64,000 bases of DNA, taken from contig NZ_QXJI01000001.1 of NCBI RefSeq assembly GCF_003586305.1, positions 1,178,001 through 1,242,000 on the forward strand, read 5' to 3'. How positions within the stretch are numbered: the first letter of the stretch is position 1; each line of letters starts with the position of its first letter. Shown here one piece after another: positions 1 through 17,537 of this stretch. Source of the stretch: Cognatilysobacter tabacisoli. GTDB lineage: Bacteria > Pseudomonadota > Gammaproteobacteria > Xanthomonadales > Xanthomonadaceae. The notes under the pieces were generated by a model that was not told the origin of the DNA, searched no databases, and saw only the letters and a program-made list of their open reading frames with translations. A program made the translations under genes and the position numbers.

Positions 1-1326
<1,326 letters not shown>

Positions 1327-1404
1327 CGGGGTCGGGGATTCGCAGCAGCGCGGGAGCCCGCACTGTACCGGCGCGCGGTCGCGTGCGGCGAGACGCCGAC
1401 GGGC

Positions 1405-1683
1405 TTACGCGGCCAGGCGCTGCTCCGCAGCGTCGTTGGACGCCGCGTCAGTGCGGCCGTCGACGGCACTCAGCTCACCGGCCGCGACGATGCCGTAGCC
1501 GCGCGCATCGATGTCGCGGATCACGGCCGGCCGCTGCTCGCCGGTCAGCGCCTGCTCCGCGTCGAGCCGACCCCACCAGCGCAACCGTCCCAGCACCCCG
1601 ACTTCCGCCATCGGCAGTCGCGTCCCCGACGGCGCGAGCACCCACGCCTCCAGGTCGCCCACCACGTACACATCCAGTCGCAT
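1405..1683 (-). CDS. conserved-looking hypothetical protein downstream of tRNA-Thr
   Basis: A 92-residue protein (MRLDVYVVGDLEAWVLAP...) with no domain I recognise. It reads as a compact alpha/beta protein, with a hydrophobic strand at the start and a tryptophan-rich turn (LRWWGRLDAEQAL). An in-frame ATG 13 codons upstream (1722) is an alternative start; neither start has a strong ribosome-binding site. It ends about 80 bp from the radA start on the same strand and could be co-transcribed with it. Codon use matches the neighbours. I infer it is a real gene from its protein-like composition, but the function is unknown. Confidence 0.6.
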   Translation of the reverse strand: MRLDVYVVGDLEAWVLAPSGTRLPMAEVGVLGRLRWWGRLDAEQALTGEQRPAVIRDIDARGYGIVAAGELSAVDGRTDAASNDAAEQRLAA

Positions 1684-1878
1684 CGCCAAGGCGGTCGCCC
1701 CATGTCCGAAAAACCGGCGCATGGTGGTCGTCCGCTGGCAACGATCCGGTGAAAAGCGCGCGGCACGCAGATGACACGTTCAGGGTCCGAGCGGGCGGAC
1801 GAGAGGATCGACCGTGCGAGCATTCCGGCCGCGATGGCGCGCCGTGCCGGCCGATCCAGTGGGTTCTGGCCAGAAACG

Positions 1879-1905
1879 GCAAGGGCCCGCCGAGGCGGGC
1901 CCTTG
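1879..1905 (-). terminator. rho-independent-type hairpin downstream of tRNA-Thr
   Basis: An 11-bp perfect stem (AAGGGCCCGCC pairing with GGCGGGCCCTT) with a 2-nt loop lies about 65 bp beyond the 3' end of tRNA-Thr. The stem ends in AAG/CTT rather than a long U-tract. It probably ends the tRNA transcript, and its symmetry would let it act in both directions. Confidence 0.6.
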
Positions 1906-1968
1906 CTGCAGCTTTCGGAAGAGCTACGGCCACTGGCCAAGGGCCGGGCGGTTCTTCTCGCAGTGACC

Positions 1969-2044
1969 TGGTGCCGGAAATAGGAATCGAACCTACGACC
2001 TACGCATTACGAATGCGCCGCTCTACCAACTGAGCTATTCCGGC
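1969..2044 (-). tRNA. tRNA-Thr (anticodon CGT)
   Basis: A 76-nt cloverleaf with encoded CCA. The acceptor GCCGGAA pairs with TTCCGGC, the D-arm contains AGCTCAGTTGGTAGAGC, and the anticodon loop TTCGTAA gives CGT, which reads ACG. The T-arm carries GGTTCGATTCC. The ACG reader fits a GC-rich genome, where ACG is a common threonine codon. Confidence 0.97.
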
Positions 2045-2197
2045 GAGGGTGCGGATTGTAGGGCGCGGCCTCCGCACGGGTCAATCAGCGCCCGGAGCGG
2101 CAATTGACAGCCGCAATCGTCTGCGCTCAGCTGGCAGGCGTCCGAGACGGCCGCTGACGGTTCCGCCCCGGCGTCCATCCGAACCGGAGTTCGCGCC

Positions 2198-2680
2198 ATG
2201 TCCCGCTTGACCCTGTGTCTCTTCGCCGCGCTTCTGGTCGCCGCGGCCCTGCCCGCCATCGCAAATCCCGGCGACAACACCAGCGCATCGGCCATTCGGG
2301 CCCAGCAGGCCCAGATCGCCGCGGAGCTTGCCGATCGCAAAGGCCGCTTCAAGGACCTCGACGCGGCGAGGAAGGCCGAACTGCAGGCGCACCAGACGAC
2401 GGTGCTGTCCCGGCTGGTCAATGTCGAGCAGACCACCGAGCTGCCCGAAACCGACCAGATCGCGGTGTTCAACGCGCTCGAGGCGATCGAGGCAATCGTC
2501 AACCAGGCCGAGGACGAGCGGATGGTCTGCGAGCGCTACAAGCCGGTCGGCAGCAACCGCCCGACCACGGTCTGCAAGACCGTCGCGCAGCGCCGGGCGG
2601 AGAAGCAGGTCGCCGAGCAGAACCTTTCGCGCGACCAGCAGTGCGTGGACGGCTGGGCCGGCGGCTTCTGCAAGAACTGA
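2198..2680 (+). CDS. exported protein of unknown function
   Basis: A 160-residue protein with a clear N-terminal signal peptide: hydrophobic core LCLFAALLVAAALPAI, likely cleavage after AIA-N. The mature part is a charged helical region (about residues 30-110) followed by a basic tail with four cysteines (VCERYK, TVCKTV, QQCVDG, GFCKN) that could form two disulfides in the periplasm. It stands alone between tRNA-Thr and the convergent ispH. I do not recognise the family beyond noting that similar small exported proteins are common in this lineage. Confidence 0.8.
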   Translation: MSRLTLCLFAALLVAAALPAIANPGDNTSASAIRAQQAQIAAELADRKGRFKDLDAARKAELQAHQTTVLSRLVNVEQTTELPETDQIAVFNALEAIEAIVNQAEDERMVCERYKPVGSNRPTTVCKTVAQRRAEKQVAEQNLSRDQQCVDGWAGGFCKN

Positions 2681-2705
2681 AGGCGGTTCCGGCGGGGCCG
2701 GCGGA

Positions 2706-3656
2706 TCAATCGATCAGCTGGACCCGCAGTTCCTTCGGCAGTGCAAACACCATGTCCTCGGGCTCGCCGTCGAGTTCGGCCACGTGCAGCGCGCCGAGCT
2801 CGCGCAGGCGCTCGATGACGCCGCGGACCAGCACGTCCGGCGCCGACGCGCCCGCGGTGACGCCAACGCGCTGACGGCCGTGCACCCAGCGCGGGTCGAT
2901 CTCGATCGCGCCGTCGATCAGGTAGGCCTCGACGCCCTCGCGCTCGGCCAGCTCGCGCAGGCGGTTGGAGTTCGAGCTGTTGATCGAGCCGACCACCAGC
3001 ACCAGGTCGCACTGGGCGGCCAGCTCGCGCACCGCGTCCTGTCGGTTCTGGGTGGCGTAGCAGATGTCGTCGTTCTTCGGGCCCTGCAGCGCCGGGTACT
3101 TGGCGCGCAGCGCCTCGATCACGCCGCGCGTGTCGTCGACCGACAGCGTCGTCTGGGTGGTGTAGGCCAGGTTTTCCGGCTGGTCCACCTCGAGGGCCGC
3201 GACGTCGGCGATGTCCTCGACGAGGTAGATGCGCCCGCTGCCGGCCTCGCGCCGCCACTGGCCCATGGTCCCTTCGACCTCGGGGTGGCCTTCGTGGCCG
3301 ATCAGCACCACGTCGCGGCCGGCACGGCAGTGGCGCGCGACCTCCAGGTGCACCTTGGTCACCAGCGGGCACGTCGCGTCGAACACCTTGAGCCCGCGGT
3401 CGGCGGCTTCCTCGCGCACGGCCTTCGATACGCCGTGGGCGCTGAAGATCACCGTGGCGCCGTCCGGCACCTCGTGCAGCTCTTCGACGAACACCGCGCC
3501 GCGGTGCTTGAGGTCGTCCACGACGAACCGGTTGTGCACCACCTCGTGGCGCACGTAGATCGGCGCGCCGAGCGTTTCGAGCGCGCGCTTGACGATCTCG
3601 ATCGCGCGGTCGACGCCGGCGCAGAAGCCGCGGGGATTGGCGAGCAGGACGTCCAT
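2706..3656 (-). CDS. ispH: 4-hydroxy-3-methylbut-2-enyl diphosphate reductase
   Basis: IspH (LytB) is the last enzyme of the MEP isoprenoid pathway, converting HMBPP to IPP and DMAPP with a [4Fe-4S] cluster. The three cluster cysteines are visible in the standard contexts: GFCAGVDRA near the N-terminus, DATCPLVTK in the first third, and ICYATQNRQ near residue 200. The 316-residue length is normal. The chosen start ([12 protein letters not shown]) is the canonical one; upstream in-frame codons overlap lspA. It lies 20 bp after lspA in a leftward ileS-lspA-ispH order typical of proteobacteria. Confidence 0.98.
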   Translation of the reverse strand: MDVLLANPRGFCAGVDRAIEIVKRALETLGAPIYVRHEVVHNRFVVDDLKHRGAVFVEELHEVPDGATVIFSAHGVSKAVREEAADRGLKVFDATCPLVTKVHLEVARHCRAGRDVVLIGHEGHPEVEGTMGQWRREAGSGRIYLVEDIADVAALEVDQPENLAYTTQTTLSVDDTRGVIEALRAKYPALQGPKNDDICYATQNRQDAVRELAAQCDLVLVVGSINSSNSNRLRELAEREGVEAYLIDGAIEIDPRWVHGRQRVGVTAGASAPDVLVRGVIERLRELGALHVAELDGEPEDMVFALPKELRVQLID

Positions 3657-3676
3657 GGGCCGATTGTACTCCCGCC

Positions 3677-4176
3677 CTACTTCGTGGCCGCCGCGTCGGG
3701 CCTGGTGAACAGGCCGGTCAGGGCGATCCCGATCGCGCCGCCGACGATCGCCATGTCGGCGATGTTGAACGACGGCCAGTACCAGTCGCGCCAGTACCAC
3801 TGGATGAAGTCGATGACGTGGCCGTGCTGCAGGCGGTCGACGACGTTGCCGACCGCTCCGCCGATAACCAGCGCGTATGGGAGCGCGGTCTTCCAGTCAT
3901 CGCGGCGGGTGCGCGAGAGCCAGTAGCCGAGCAGGCCCGTGATGGCGGCGGCCAGCACGACGAAGAAATACTTCTGCCAGCCGCCGGCATCGCTGAGGAA
4001 GCTGAATGCCGCGCCGGTGTTGTACGTGCGGAACCAGTTCCAGACGCCGTCGATCACCGGCACCGCGGTGTACTCGGGCAGCGACGACAGCACCCAGGCC
4101 TTGCTCCACTGGTCGAGCACGAGAACCAGCAGCGACACCGCCAGCCACGGCAGCGCGTTGGGACGAACGGGAGCCA

Positions 4177-4177
<1 letters not shown>
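3677..4177 (-). CDS. lspA: lipoprotein signal peptidase (signal peptidase II)
   Basis: LspA is an inner-membrane aspartyl protease that cleaves prolipoproteins after lipid attachment. The 166-residue protein has four membrane segments and both catalytic aspartate motifs, [11 protein letters not shown] and FNIADMAIV. An Asp-Gln near the N-terminus (LDQWSKAWV) is also typical. The start ATG shares one base with the ileS stop codon (TGATG), so translation is probably coupled. The product of this gene is needed to process lipoproteins such as the second PstS in this window. Confidence 0.98.
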
Positions 4178-7041
<2,864 letters not shown>

Positions 7042-7047
7042 GGGAAC

Positions 7048-8040
7048 CTATCGGCTTGCGGTTTCTTGCGAGAGGTCCGCACACGCAGGTGCGGGCGTTG
7101 GTTCGGGGCTTGCAGTGCGGGCGAGCAGCGCGCGCGCCTGCACGGCGTCGCGGTCCATCTGCACCGTCAATGCGGGCAGATCGGGAAATTTCACCTCGTC
7201 GCGCAGCTTGGCGACGAACTCGACCTCGATCCGCCGCCCGTAGAGGTCGCCGTCGAAGTCGAACAGATGCGCCTCGAGCAGCGGCTCGATGCCGTCCACG
7301 GTCGGCCGGGTGCCGAAGCTCGACACCGATGCGCGCGGCTGGCCGAGGCCGTGCACCCACGTCGCGTAGATGCCCGACAGCGCCGGCCGCTTGCCGCCGA
7401 AGCGCAGGTTCGCGGTCGGGTAACCGAGCGTGCGGCCGAGTTGGCGGCCGCGCACGACATGGCCGCCGATCGCGTACGAGCGACCCAGCAGCCGCGCGGC
7501 ATCGCCGAACGCGCCTTCCTGCAGCGCGGCGCGAATGCGCGTCGCCGACACGCGCTCGCCGTCCAGCTGCACCGGGGCGATCTCGTGCGCGGAAAACCCG
7601 TGCCGAAGGCCATGCTCCTGCAGAGTCGCAAGGTCGCCGCCGCGCGCCTTGCCGAACCGGAACCCAGGGCCGACCCAGATCTCGCGCGCCGACAGCCTCT
7701 GCACGATGACGCGGCGCACGAATTCGCCCGCTTCCAGGCTGCACAGCGCGCGATCGAAGCGCAGCAGTCCGACCTGGTCAGCGCCCAAGCCGAACAGCCC
7801 GAGCGCCTTCGCGCGCGGCAGCTGCAGGCGCGGCGGCGGATCGGCCGGGGCGAAGAACTCGCGCGGCAGCGGTTCGAAGCTCAACGCCACCGACGGCACG
7901 CCGAGCGCGCGGCCGCGTTCGACGGCCTGGCGCACCAGCGCCTGATGCCCGAGGTGCAGGCCATCGAAGGCGCCGATGCAGACCACACTGCCGTGCGGGC
8001 ATCGCGGCCCGCCATCGACGTCTCGGAAAAGCCGGCTCAT
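7048..8040 (-). CDS. ribF: bifunctional riboflavin kinase / FAD synthetase
   Basis: RibF converts riboflavin to FMN and then FAD. The N-terminal adenylyltransferase domain begins with GAFDGLHLGHQALV, containing the HxGH-type nucleotide motif. The C-terminal flavokinase domain has GYPTANLRF followed by GIYATWV. The 330-residue length is normal. The start MSRLFRDVDGG is preferred; a codon nine residues upstream is possible. Position between murJ and ileS in a leftward string is the usual gammaproteobacterial arrangement. Confidence 0.97.
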   Translation of the reverse strand: MSRLFRDVDGGPRCPHGSVVCIGAFDGLHLGHQALVRQAVERGRALGVPSVALSFEPLPREFFAPADPPPRLQLPRAKALGLFGLGADQVGLLRFDRALCSLEAGEFVRRVIVQRLSAREIWVGPGFRFGKARGGDLATLQEHGLRHGFSAHEIAPVQLDGERVSATRIRAALQEGAFGDAARLLGRSYAIGGHVVRGRQLGRTLGYPTANLRFGGKRPALSGIYATWVHGLGQPRASVSSFGTRPTVDGIEPLLEAHLFDFDGDLYGRRIEVEFVAKLRDEVKFPDLPALTVQMDRDAVQARALLARTASPEPTPAPACADLSQETASR

Positions 8041-8119
8041 GCGTGGGTGGACAGGCCCGACGGGCAAGGCCGGGCGCTCTGTTGCGGGAAGCCCGCGAGT
8101 ATAGCCGGCGCTGCCCGGC

Positions 8120-9700
8120 TCAATGCCGCAGGTGCCGCGGGCGCAGGCCCAGTGCGATCAACGTCAGGCCGTAGGCCGCCCCGCCGGCAGCGATCGCGGC
8201 GAGGAGCCAGGTCCAGCGCCACAGCGTCGGCAGCACGGCCCAGCTGCCGACGTGCGCGCGCACGGCCAGCACCACCGCGGCCATCACCACCAGACCGGCC
8301 ACGATCCGCAGCAGCCAGCGACCCCAGCCCGGCTCCGGGACGAAGGCCCCGCCGCGACGCAGGTACCGCCACAGCAGCGCGGCGTTGATCACGCCGGCGA
8401 TCGCGGTGGCGGCCGCGATGCCCGCATGCGCCGCCGCCACCTGGTAGTGCCACAGCGGGGTCACGAAGCCGGCGATCAGCGCCACGTTGACGACGACCGT
8501 CACGACCGCCGCGCGCATCGGGGTGCGGGTGTCCTGCTTGGCGTAGAAGGCCGGCAGCAGCACCTTGCTCAGCATGAAGGCCGGAATACCCACGCTCATC
8601 GCGGTCAGCGCGTAGCCGACCATCCGGGTGTCGTACGGGGTGAACTTGCCGTAGCGGAACAGCGATGCCGTCAGCGGCTCGGCTAGCAGGGCCAGGCCCA
8701 CCGCGGCCGGCAGGCCCACCAGCAGGACCGTGCGCAGGCCCCAGTCGATCGCCTTCGAGTAGCCGGCCGCATCGTCGTCGGCGTGGTGGCGGGACAGCTG
8801 CGGCAGGATCACCGTGCCGATCGCGACGCCGAACAGACCCAGCGGCAGCTCGGTGAGCCGATCGGAGTAGTACAGCCAAGACTGCGCCTCCGGCACGAGC
8901 AGCGCGGCGAACATCGTGCCGACCAGCAGGTTCACCTGCGCGACCGACGACGAGAAGATCGTCGGCACCATCAGCTTGAACACGCGGCGCACGCCCTCGT
9001 GCCGCAGATTGAATCTCAGGCGCGGGCGCAGGCCCCAACGCGCCATGGCGGGCCACAGCACCAGCAGCTGCAGGACGCCGGCGCCGACCACGCCCCACGC
9101 CAGCGCCATCTCCGGCACGTCGAAGTACTGCGCCAGCAGCAGCATGCCGGCGATGACGCCGATGTTGTGCAGCACCGGAGTCAACGCCGGCAGGCCGAAA
9201 TGGCGGAACGTGTTCAGCACCGCGCCGGCCAGGGCGGTCATCGAGATCAGCGCCAGGTACGGGAAGGTGATCCGCAGCATCTGCGCCGTCAGGTCGACCA
9301 GCTCGGTCTTGCTGTCGTCGGCCAGCAGCAGGAACAGCCGCGCGATCCACGGCGCCAGCAGCATGCCCAGCCCGGTCACGACGATCACCACCGCCAGCAG
9401 CGCCCCGGCGACGTGGTCGAGGAAATCCTGGACCGCCGCGTCGTCGCCCTTCTGCTTGAGCTCGGACAGCACCGGCACGAAGGCCGACGAGAACGAGCCT
9501 TCCGCGAAGATCCGCCGCAGGTAGTTCGGAATGCGATACGCGACCACGAAGGCGCTGACCGCCGGCCCGGCGCCGAACAGGCTGGCCTGCAACCAGTCGC
9601 GCAGGTAGCCGGCAATCCGGGACAGGAAGGTCATGGCGCTGAACACCGCCGTCGAGCGCAGCATGCCCGGCCCGCGCGGCTTTCCGGGGGCCGCGCTCAT
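8120..9700 (-). CDS. murJ: lipid II flippase MurJ
   Basis: MurJ (MviN) flips lipid II across the inner membrane for peptidoglycan synthesis. The 526-residue protein is almost entirely membrane helices (about 14) of the MOP superfamily. It opens with the typical STAVFSAMTFLSRIAGYLRD segment and the NYLRRIFAEGSFSSAFVPV loop. Arginines in the first helices fit the known central cavity. Two starts are plausible: MSAAPGK at 9700 or MLRSTAVF at 9664. The start faces the divergent rpsT promoter. Confidence 0.97.
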   Translation of the reverse strand: MSAAPGKPRGPGMLRSTAVFSAMTFLSRIAGYLRDWLQASLFGAGPAVSAFVVAYRIPNYLRRIFAEGSFSSAFVPVLSELKQKGDDAAVQDFLDHVAGALLAVVIVVTGLGMLLAPWIARLFLLLADDSKTELVDLTAQMLRITFPYLALISMTALAGAVLNTFRHFGLPALTPVLHNIGVIAGMLLLAQYFDVPEMALAWGVVGAGVLQLLVLWPAMARWGLRPRLRFNLRHEGVRRVFKLMVPTIFSSSVAQVNLLVGTMFAALLVPEAQSWLYYSDRLTELPLGLFGVAIGTVILPQLSRHHADDDAAGYSKAIDWGLRTVLLVGLPAAVGLALLAEPLTASLFRYGKFTPYDTRMVGYALTAMSVGIPAFMLSKVLLPAFYAKQDTRTPMRAAVVTVVVNVALIAGFVTPLWHYQVAAAHAGIAAATAIAGVINAALLWRYLRRGGAFVPEPGWGRWLLRIVAGLVVMAAVVLAVRAHVGSWAVLPTLWRWTWLLAAIAAGGAAYGLTLIALGLRPRHLRH

Positions 9701-9724
9701 CCCTGCCCCCGGCCAACCGCGCGG

Positions 9725-9753
9725 TTGACGCAAGCCACTGAAACCGCCATACT
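9725..9753 (+). promoter_or_regulatory. sigma-70-type promoter for rpsT
   Basis: A -35 box TTGACG and a -10 box CATACT are separated by exactly 17 bp. They sit about 55 bp ahead of the rpsT start and just outside the divergent murJ start. The strong -35 fits a highly expressed ribosomal protein gene. Confidence 0.6.
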
Positions 9754-9806
9754 TTTGGGTCTGATTTTCCGCACTTTCATCTTTTACCCGTTTCCAGGAA
9801 TACGCC

Positions 9807-10076
9807 GTGGCTAACATCAAGTCCGCCAAGAAGCGCGCCAAGCAGGCTGTCGTGCGCAATGCCCGTAACGCCAGCCAGCGTTCGATGCTGCGCACCGCCG
9901 TGAAGAAGGTGCTCAAGGCCCTGGGCGAGAACGACGCCACGGGCGCCGAGACCGCCTTCGCCACCGCCCAGCCGATCCTCGATCGCATGAGCGCCCGTGG
10001 CCTGATCCACAAGAACAAGGCCGCCCGCCACAAGAGCCGCCTGACCGCCCGCATTAAGGCGATCAAGGCCGCCTGA
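9807..10076 (+). CDS. rpsT: 30S ribosomal protein S20
   Basis: The 89-residue basic protein ([15 protein letters not shown]...) is S20, a primary 16S rRNA binder of the small subunit. It starts with GTG, preceded by an AGGA ribosome-binding site. The use of a weak start codon is known for rpsT in other bacteria, where it helps autoregulation. It is a single-gene unit divergent from murJ, with its own promoter and terminator. Confidence 0.98.
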   Translation: MANIKSAKKRAKQAVVRNARNASQRSMLRTAVKKVLKALGENDATGAETAFATAQPILDRMSARGLIHKNKAARHKSRLTARIKAIKAA

Positions 10077-10099
10077 TCGGCTGCCCCAGCGCTTCAGCG

Positions 10100-10128
10100 A
10101 AAAAACCCGGCTCCGGCCGGGTTTTTTC
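10100..10128 (+). terminator. rho-independent terminator of rpsT
   Basis: A CCCGGC/GCCGGG stem with a TCCG loop is flanked by A6 on the left and T6 on the right, 24 bp after the rpsT stop. The flanking A and T tracts make it suitable for both directions, so it may also serve the leftward obgE transcript. Confidence 0.9.
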
Positions 10129-10242
10129 TTGGTGGCGTCGGTCGTACGCCGCGAGGAGCCCGGCACGAACGGCGTAGCAGCGACCGCGTGCCGCAGTCCG
10201 CCGTCGGAACACGCGCCGCAGGCTGTCATCCGCAAGACGCCG

Positions 10243-12125
<1,883 letters not shown>

Positions 12126-12189
12126 GACCAGATTCCTCTGTAGTTATTTTGGTCGCTGTCGCACCCGTCGAGGGGCGGACAGAAGCGGA

Positions 12190-12218
12190 ATTCTAGGGCT
12201 TTCAGCGAGTTAGAGCAA
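12190..12218 (-). promoter_or_regulatory. sigma-70-type promoter for rplU-rpmA
   Basis: On the minus strand a -35 box TTGCTC and a -10 box TAGAAT are separated by 17 bp, leaving a leader of about 55-60 nt before rplU. The -10 matches the consensus at five of six positions. Confidence 0.65.
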
Positions 12219-12817
12219 ATGGCTTGAGCCCGGTGGCTCGGCGGTCCTGCCTGATTGCCCCTACAGGTCGCCACGCCCGCAGCGGTTGACGCCCGCCAGC
12301 GGCTTGCTTGGGGGCGCACCGGGCGCCCCGCGGGCACGCGGAACCGATAAACGGTATATTAAGACCGACAGGCGGAAATCATCGCCTTCCTCTCCAGCGG
12401 ATCGCCCGGGCGCGTGCAAGGATTGCGCCACCGGGCGGTCCCTGGTCCTCGATACCTGACCACGCGAGTCGCCGTGTCGGGCCGGCGGGCGCGCCTGGCA
12501 CTCCCCTCGGCCTCGGGCGGTGACGGTTGACCCCTTCGCGCCGGTGGGGATTCGCCGCGCTTCCCGTGTGCGACCGACGCCCCGCGTGGGCCAGCCCACG
12601 CCCGCCACAGCGGGCTCTGTCAGCGGCGGGACCAGACGACGCATTCAACGGCCGGCACGCCGGCATGAAGCATTCACGCGGAGCGAGACAACCGCGAACG
12701 CCGCTCCGTTGGCGCATCCGCGCGTTGCCTGGGGCGCATTTGCCCCCATCCAGTGGTGTCGTTACGCTCACTGGTTGGCCGTGATTCCACGCGGCTACCT
12801 CCCCCTGAAGGCCCACG
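12219..12817. other. intergenic region between rplU and uvrA
   Basis: About 600 bp with no convincing gene. Short frames exist on both strands but are arginine/proline-rich and read like GC-rich noise. A 7-bp GC hairpin (GGGGCGC/GCGCCCC, near 12310-12331) has no U-tract. I found no SOS-box-like palindrome ahead of uvrA. The uvrA promoter must lie here but I cannot place it. Confidence 0.5.
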
Positions 12818-15723
<2,906 letters not shown>

Positions 15724-15727
<4 letters not shown>

Positions 15728-16224
15728 GCGATGTCGCGACGAAGAAGGTGCGCGCGCCGGCCGCCCGAAAGCGGGCCACGTCGACGCCGGCCGCTGCCGA
15801 GACCGCCGCCGCGCCAGCGCCAGCGGCGTCGACCGAACTGATCCGCGTGCTGCTGTCGGTGCGCTGGCGCGACCTCGACGCGTTCAATCACGTCAACAAC
15901 TCGACCTACCTCAGCTACCTCGAGGAGGCCCGGCTGCGCTGGATGATGGGATTGCCGGGCGAATGGCTGGACGACCAGGTCGCGCCGGTGGTCGCCGCGT
16001 CGACGCTGAACTACCGCCGGCCGATCGAGTGGCCCAACGACGTCGTGGTCGAACTCTTCGTCGAGCGCGTCGGCAATTCGTCGGTGACGATCGGGCACCG
16101 GATCGTAGGCGCCGCCGGCGGTGCTCCGCTGTACTGCGACGGCAACGTGGTGCTGGTCTGGATCGATCGCGCCAGTGGCCAGGCCGCCCCCCTGCCGGCG
16201 GCCGTTCGCGCCTCGTGCGCCTGA
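15724..16224 (+). CDS. acyl-CoA thioesterase, 4HBT hot-dog family
   Basis: A 166-residue protein with an alanine/lysine-rich N-terminal extension (about 38 residues). A hot-dog fold thioesterase domain follows, opening with [24 protein letters not shown]. The Asp-Xaa-Asp...His-Val-Asn-Asn pattern is the active-site signature of the 4-hydroxybenzoyl-CoA thioesterase/YbgC group. The substrate is probably a short- or medium-chain acyl-CoA, but specificity cannot be read from the sequence. It overlaps uvrA by 4 nt; a functional link to DNA repair is not implied. Confidence 0.85.
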
Positions 16225-16243
16225 TCGACGCGACTGCGACCCG

Positions 16244-16690
16244 CTAGGGTGCCGGCTTGCGCGCCTCGAATTCGGCGCGCAGCGGCCCGCCCTTGCTCAG
16301 CAGGAACTCGACGACGACGCGGCTGCCGGGCTTCAACGGACCGGTCGGCTGCATCAGCATCAGGTGGAGGCCGCCGGGCTTCAGCGTCGCGGCGCCGTCG
16401 GGCGCGATGCGCAGATCGGGTACCGCGCGCATGCGGCTGACGCCATTGACGAGCCGGGTCTCGTGCAGCGACACGTCGCCGAACAACGGGCTGCGGGCGC
16501 CGACGATCGTGACCGGCACCGGACACGGGTTCTCGATGCGGGCGAATCCGGCCAGCATCGGCATTGAAGCCGGCGGCAGGCGCACCCACGCGTCGCGCAC
16601 GCGCGGTGCGCATTCGCTCGCCGGGACGGCACCGGGCGCGGCGAGCGCCGCGATCAGCAGCAGGGTCGGAATCAGGGCGGGCGTGCGCAT
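16244..16690 (-). CDS. periplasmic copper chaperone, PCu(A)C family
   Basis: A 148-residue exported protein with an N-terminal signal peptide (LIPTLLLIAALAAPGAVPA). A cupredoxin-like PCu(A)C domain follows. The copper-binding His/Met set is visible in order: H in LHETRL, M in SRMRAV, then LHLMLM. The family delivers Cu(I) to cytochrome oxidase. It points away from the neighbouring enoyl-CoA hydratase and shares no operon. An upstream in-frame ATG would add seven residues, but the start at MRTPALIP gives a better signal peptide. Confidence 0.88.
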   Translation of the reverse strand: MRTPALIPTLLLIAALAAPGAVPASECAPRVRDAWVRLPPASMPMLAGFARIENPCPVPVTIVGARSPLFGDVSLHETRLVNGVSRMRAVPDLRIAPDGAATLKPGGLHLMLMQPTGPLKPGSRVVVEFLLSKGGPLRAEFEARKPAP

Positions 16691-16747
16691 GCGCCTATGA
16701 TACCGGCGCATCCCGTCCGCTTCGCTGACCGCCCCGAGGACCTTCAG

Positions 16748-17521
16748 ATGAGCCTGGTCGAAACCCACTCGCACGGCGCGATCGTCGAGATCCGCCTGGC
16801 CCGCCCGCCGGTCAACGCGCTCGATCCCACGCTGTGCGCGGACATCCGCAAGGCGATCGACGCCGCGGTGCGCGGCGGCGCGCACGGGCTGGTGCTGTCG
16901 GGCGGCGGCGCCGTGGACGGGCCGAAGGTGTTCTCCGGCGGGCTCGACGTGCCGTACCTGCTGTCGCTCGGCGACGACCGCGCAGCGCTGACCGCGGCGT
17001 GGGAGTCGTTCTTCGCGACGGCGCAGGCGCTGGCGGCGTGCCCGGTGCCGGTGGTCGTGGCCATCGGTGGCCACGCGCCCGCCGGGGGCTGCGTGCTGGC
17101 GCTGTGCTGCGACTACCGGGTGATGGCGTCGGGACCGTTCCGCATCGGCCTCAACGAAACGCAGGTCGGCCTGCCGGTGCCCGAGGGCATCCAGCGGCTG
17201 ATGCGCCGCGCCGTCGGCATCAACCGCGCCGAGCGGCTGCTGGTCGCGGGCGAGATGGTCGAGGCGGAAACGGCACTTGCGTACGGGCTCGTTGACGAAT
17301 TGGTCGGCATCGACGAGGTCGGCCAGCGTGCGCGCATGTGGCTCGAAGGGCTGCTGGCGCTGCCGCGCGGCCCGCTGCTGGAAACCCGCGCGATCGCCCG
17401 CGCCGACGTGATCGACGCGCTGCGGCCCGAGCACATCCGGCTCGACCGGTTCATCGATGCCTGGTCCACCCCGGACTGCCAGGGCGCGCTGCGCGCGCTG
17501 GTCGCGCGCCTCGGGAAGTAG
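16748..17521 (+). CDS. enoyl-CoA hydratase/isomerase family protein
   Basis: A 257-residue crotonase-fold protein. The oxyanion-hole segments are present: FSGGLDVPYL (about residue 64) and GGHAPAGGCVLALCCDYRVM (about residue 107). The region holding the usual catalytic glutamate reads LNETQVGLPVPEGIQRLM rather than the classic hydratase GLIPGFGGTQRL, so it may be an isomerase or act on a different acyl-CoA. It diverges from the PCu(A)C gene by about 60 bp. It resembles the crotonase at 20388 only at the fold level. Confidence 0.85.
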   Translation: MSLVETHSHGAIVEIRLARPPVNALDPTLCADIRKAIDAAVRGGAHGLVLSGGGAVDGPKVFSGGLDVPYLLSLGDDRAALTAAWESFFATAQALAACPVPVVVAIGGHAPAGGCVLALCCDYRVMASGPFRIGLNETQVGLPVPEGIQRLMRRAVGINRAERLLVAGEMVEAETALAYGLVDELVGIDEVGQRARMWLEGLLALPRGPLLETRAIARADVIDALRPEHIRLDRFIDAWSTPDCQGALRALVARLGK

Positions 17522-17537
17522 GCCGGGTCGACCGGCG

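Noticed and set aside
12520-12817. Short open frames just upstream of uvrA
   Set aside because: Arg/Pro-rich, with no ribosome-binding site, and one of them simply runs into uvrA in a different frame.
12219-12817. SOS (LexA) box ahead of uvrA
   Set aside because: I found no CTG-N10-CAG or TTAG-type palindrome of the kinds used in gammaproteobacteria.
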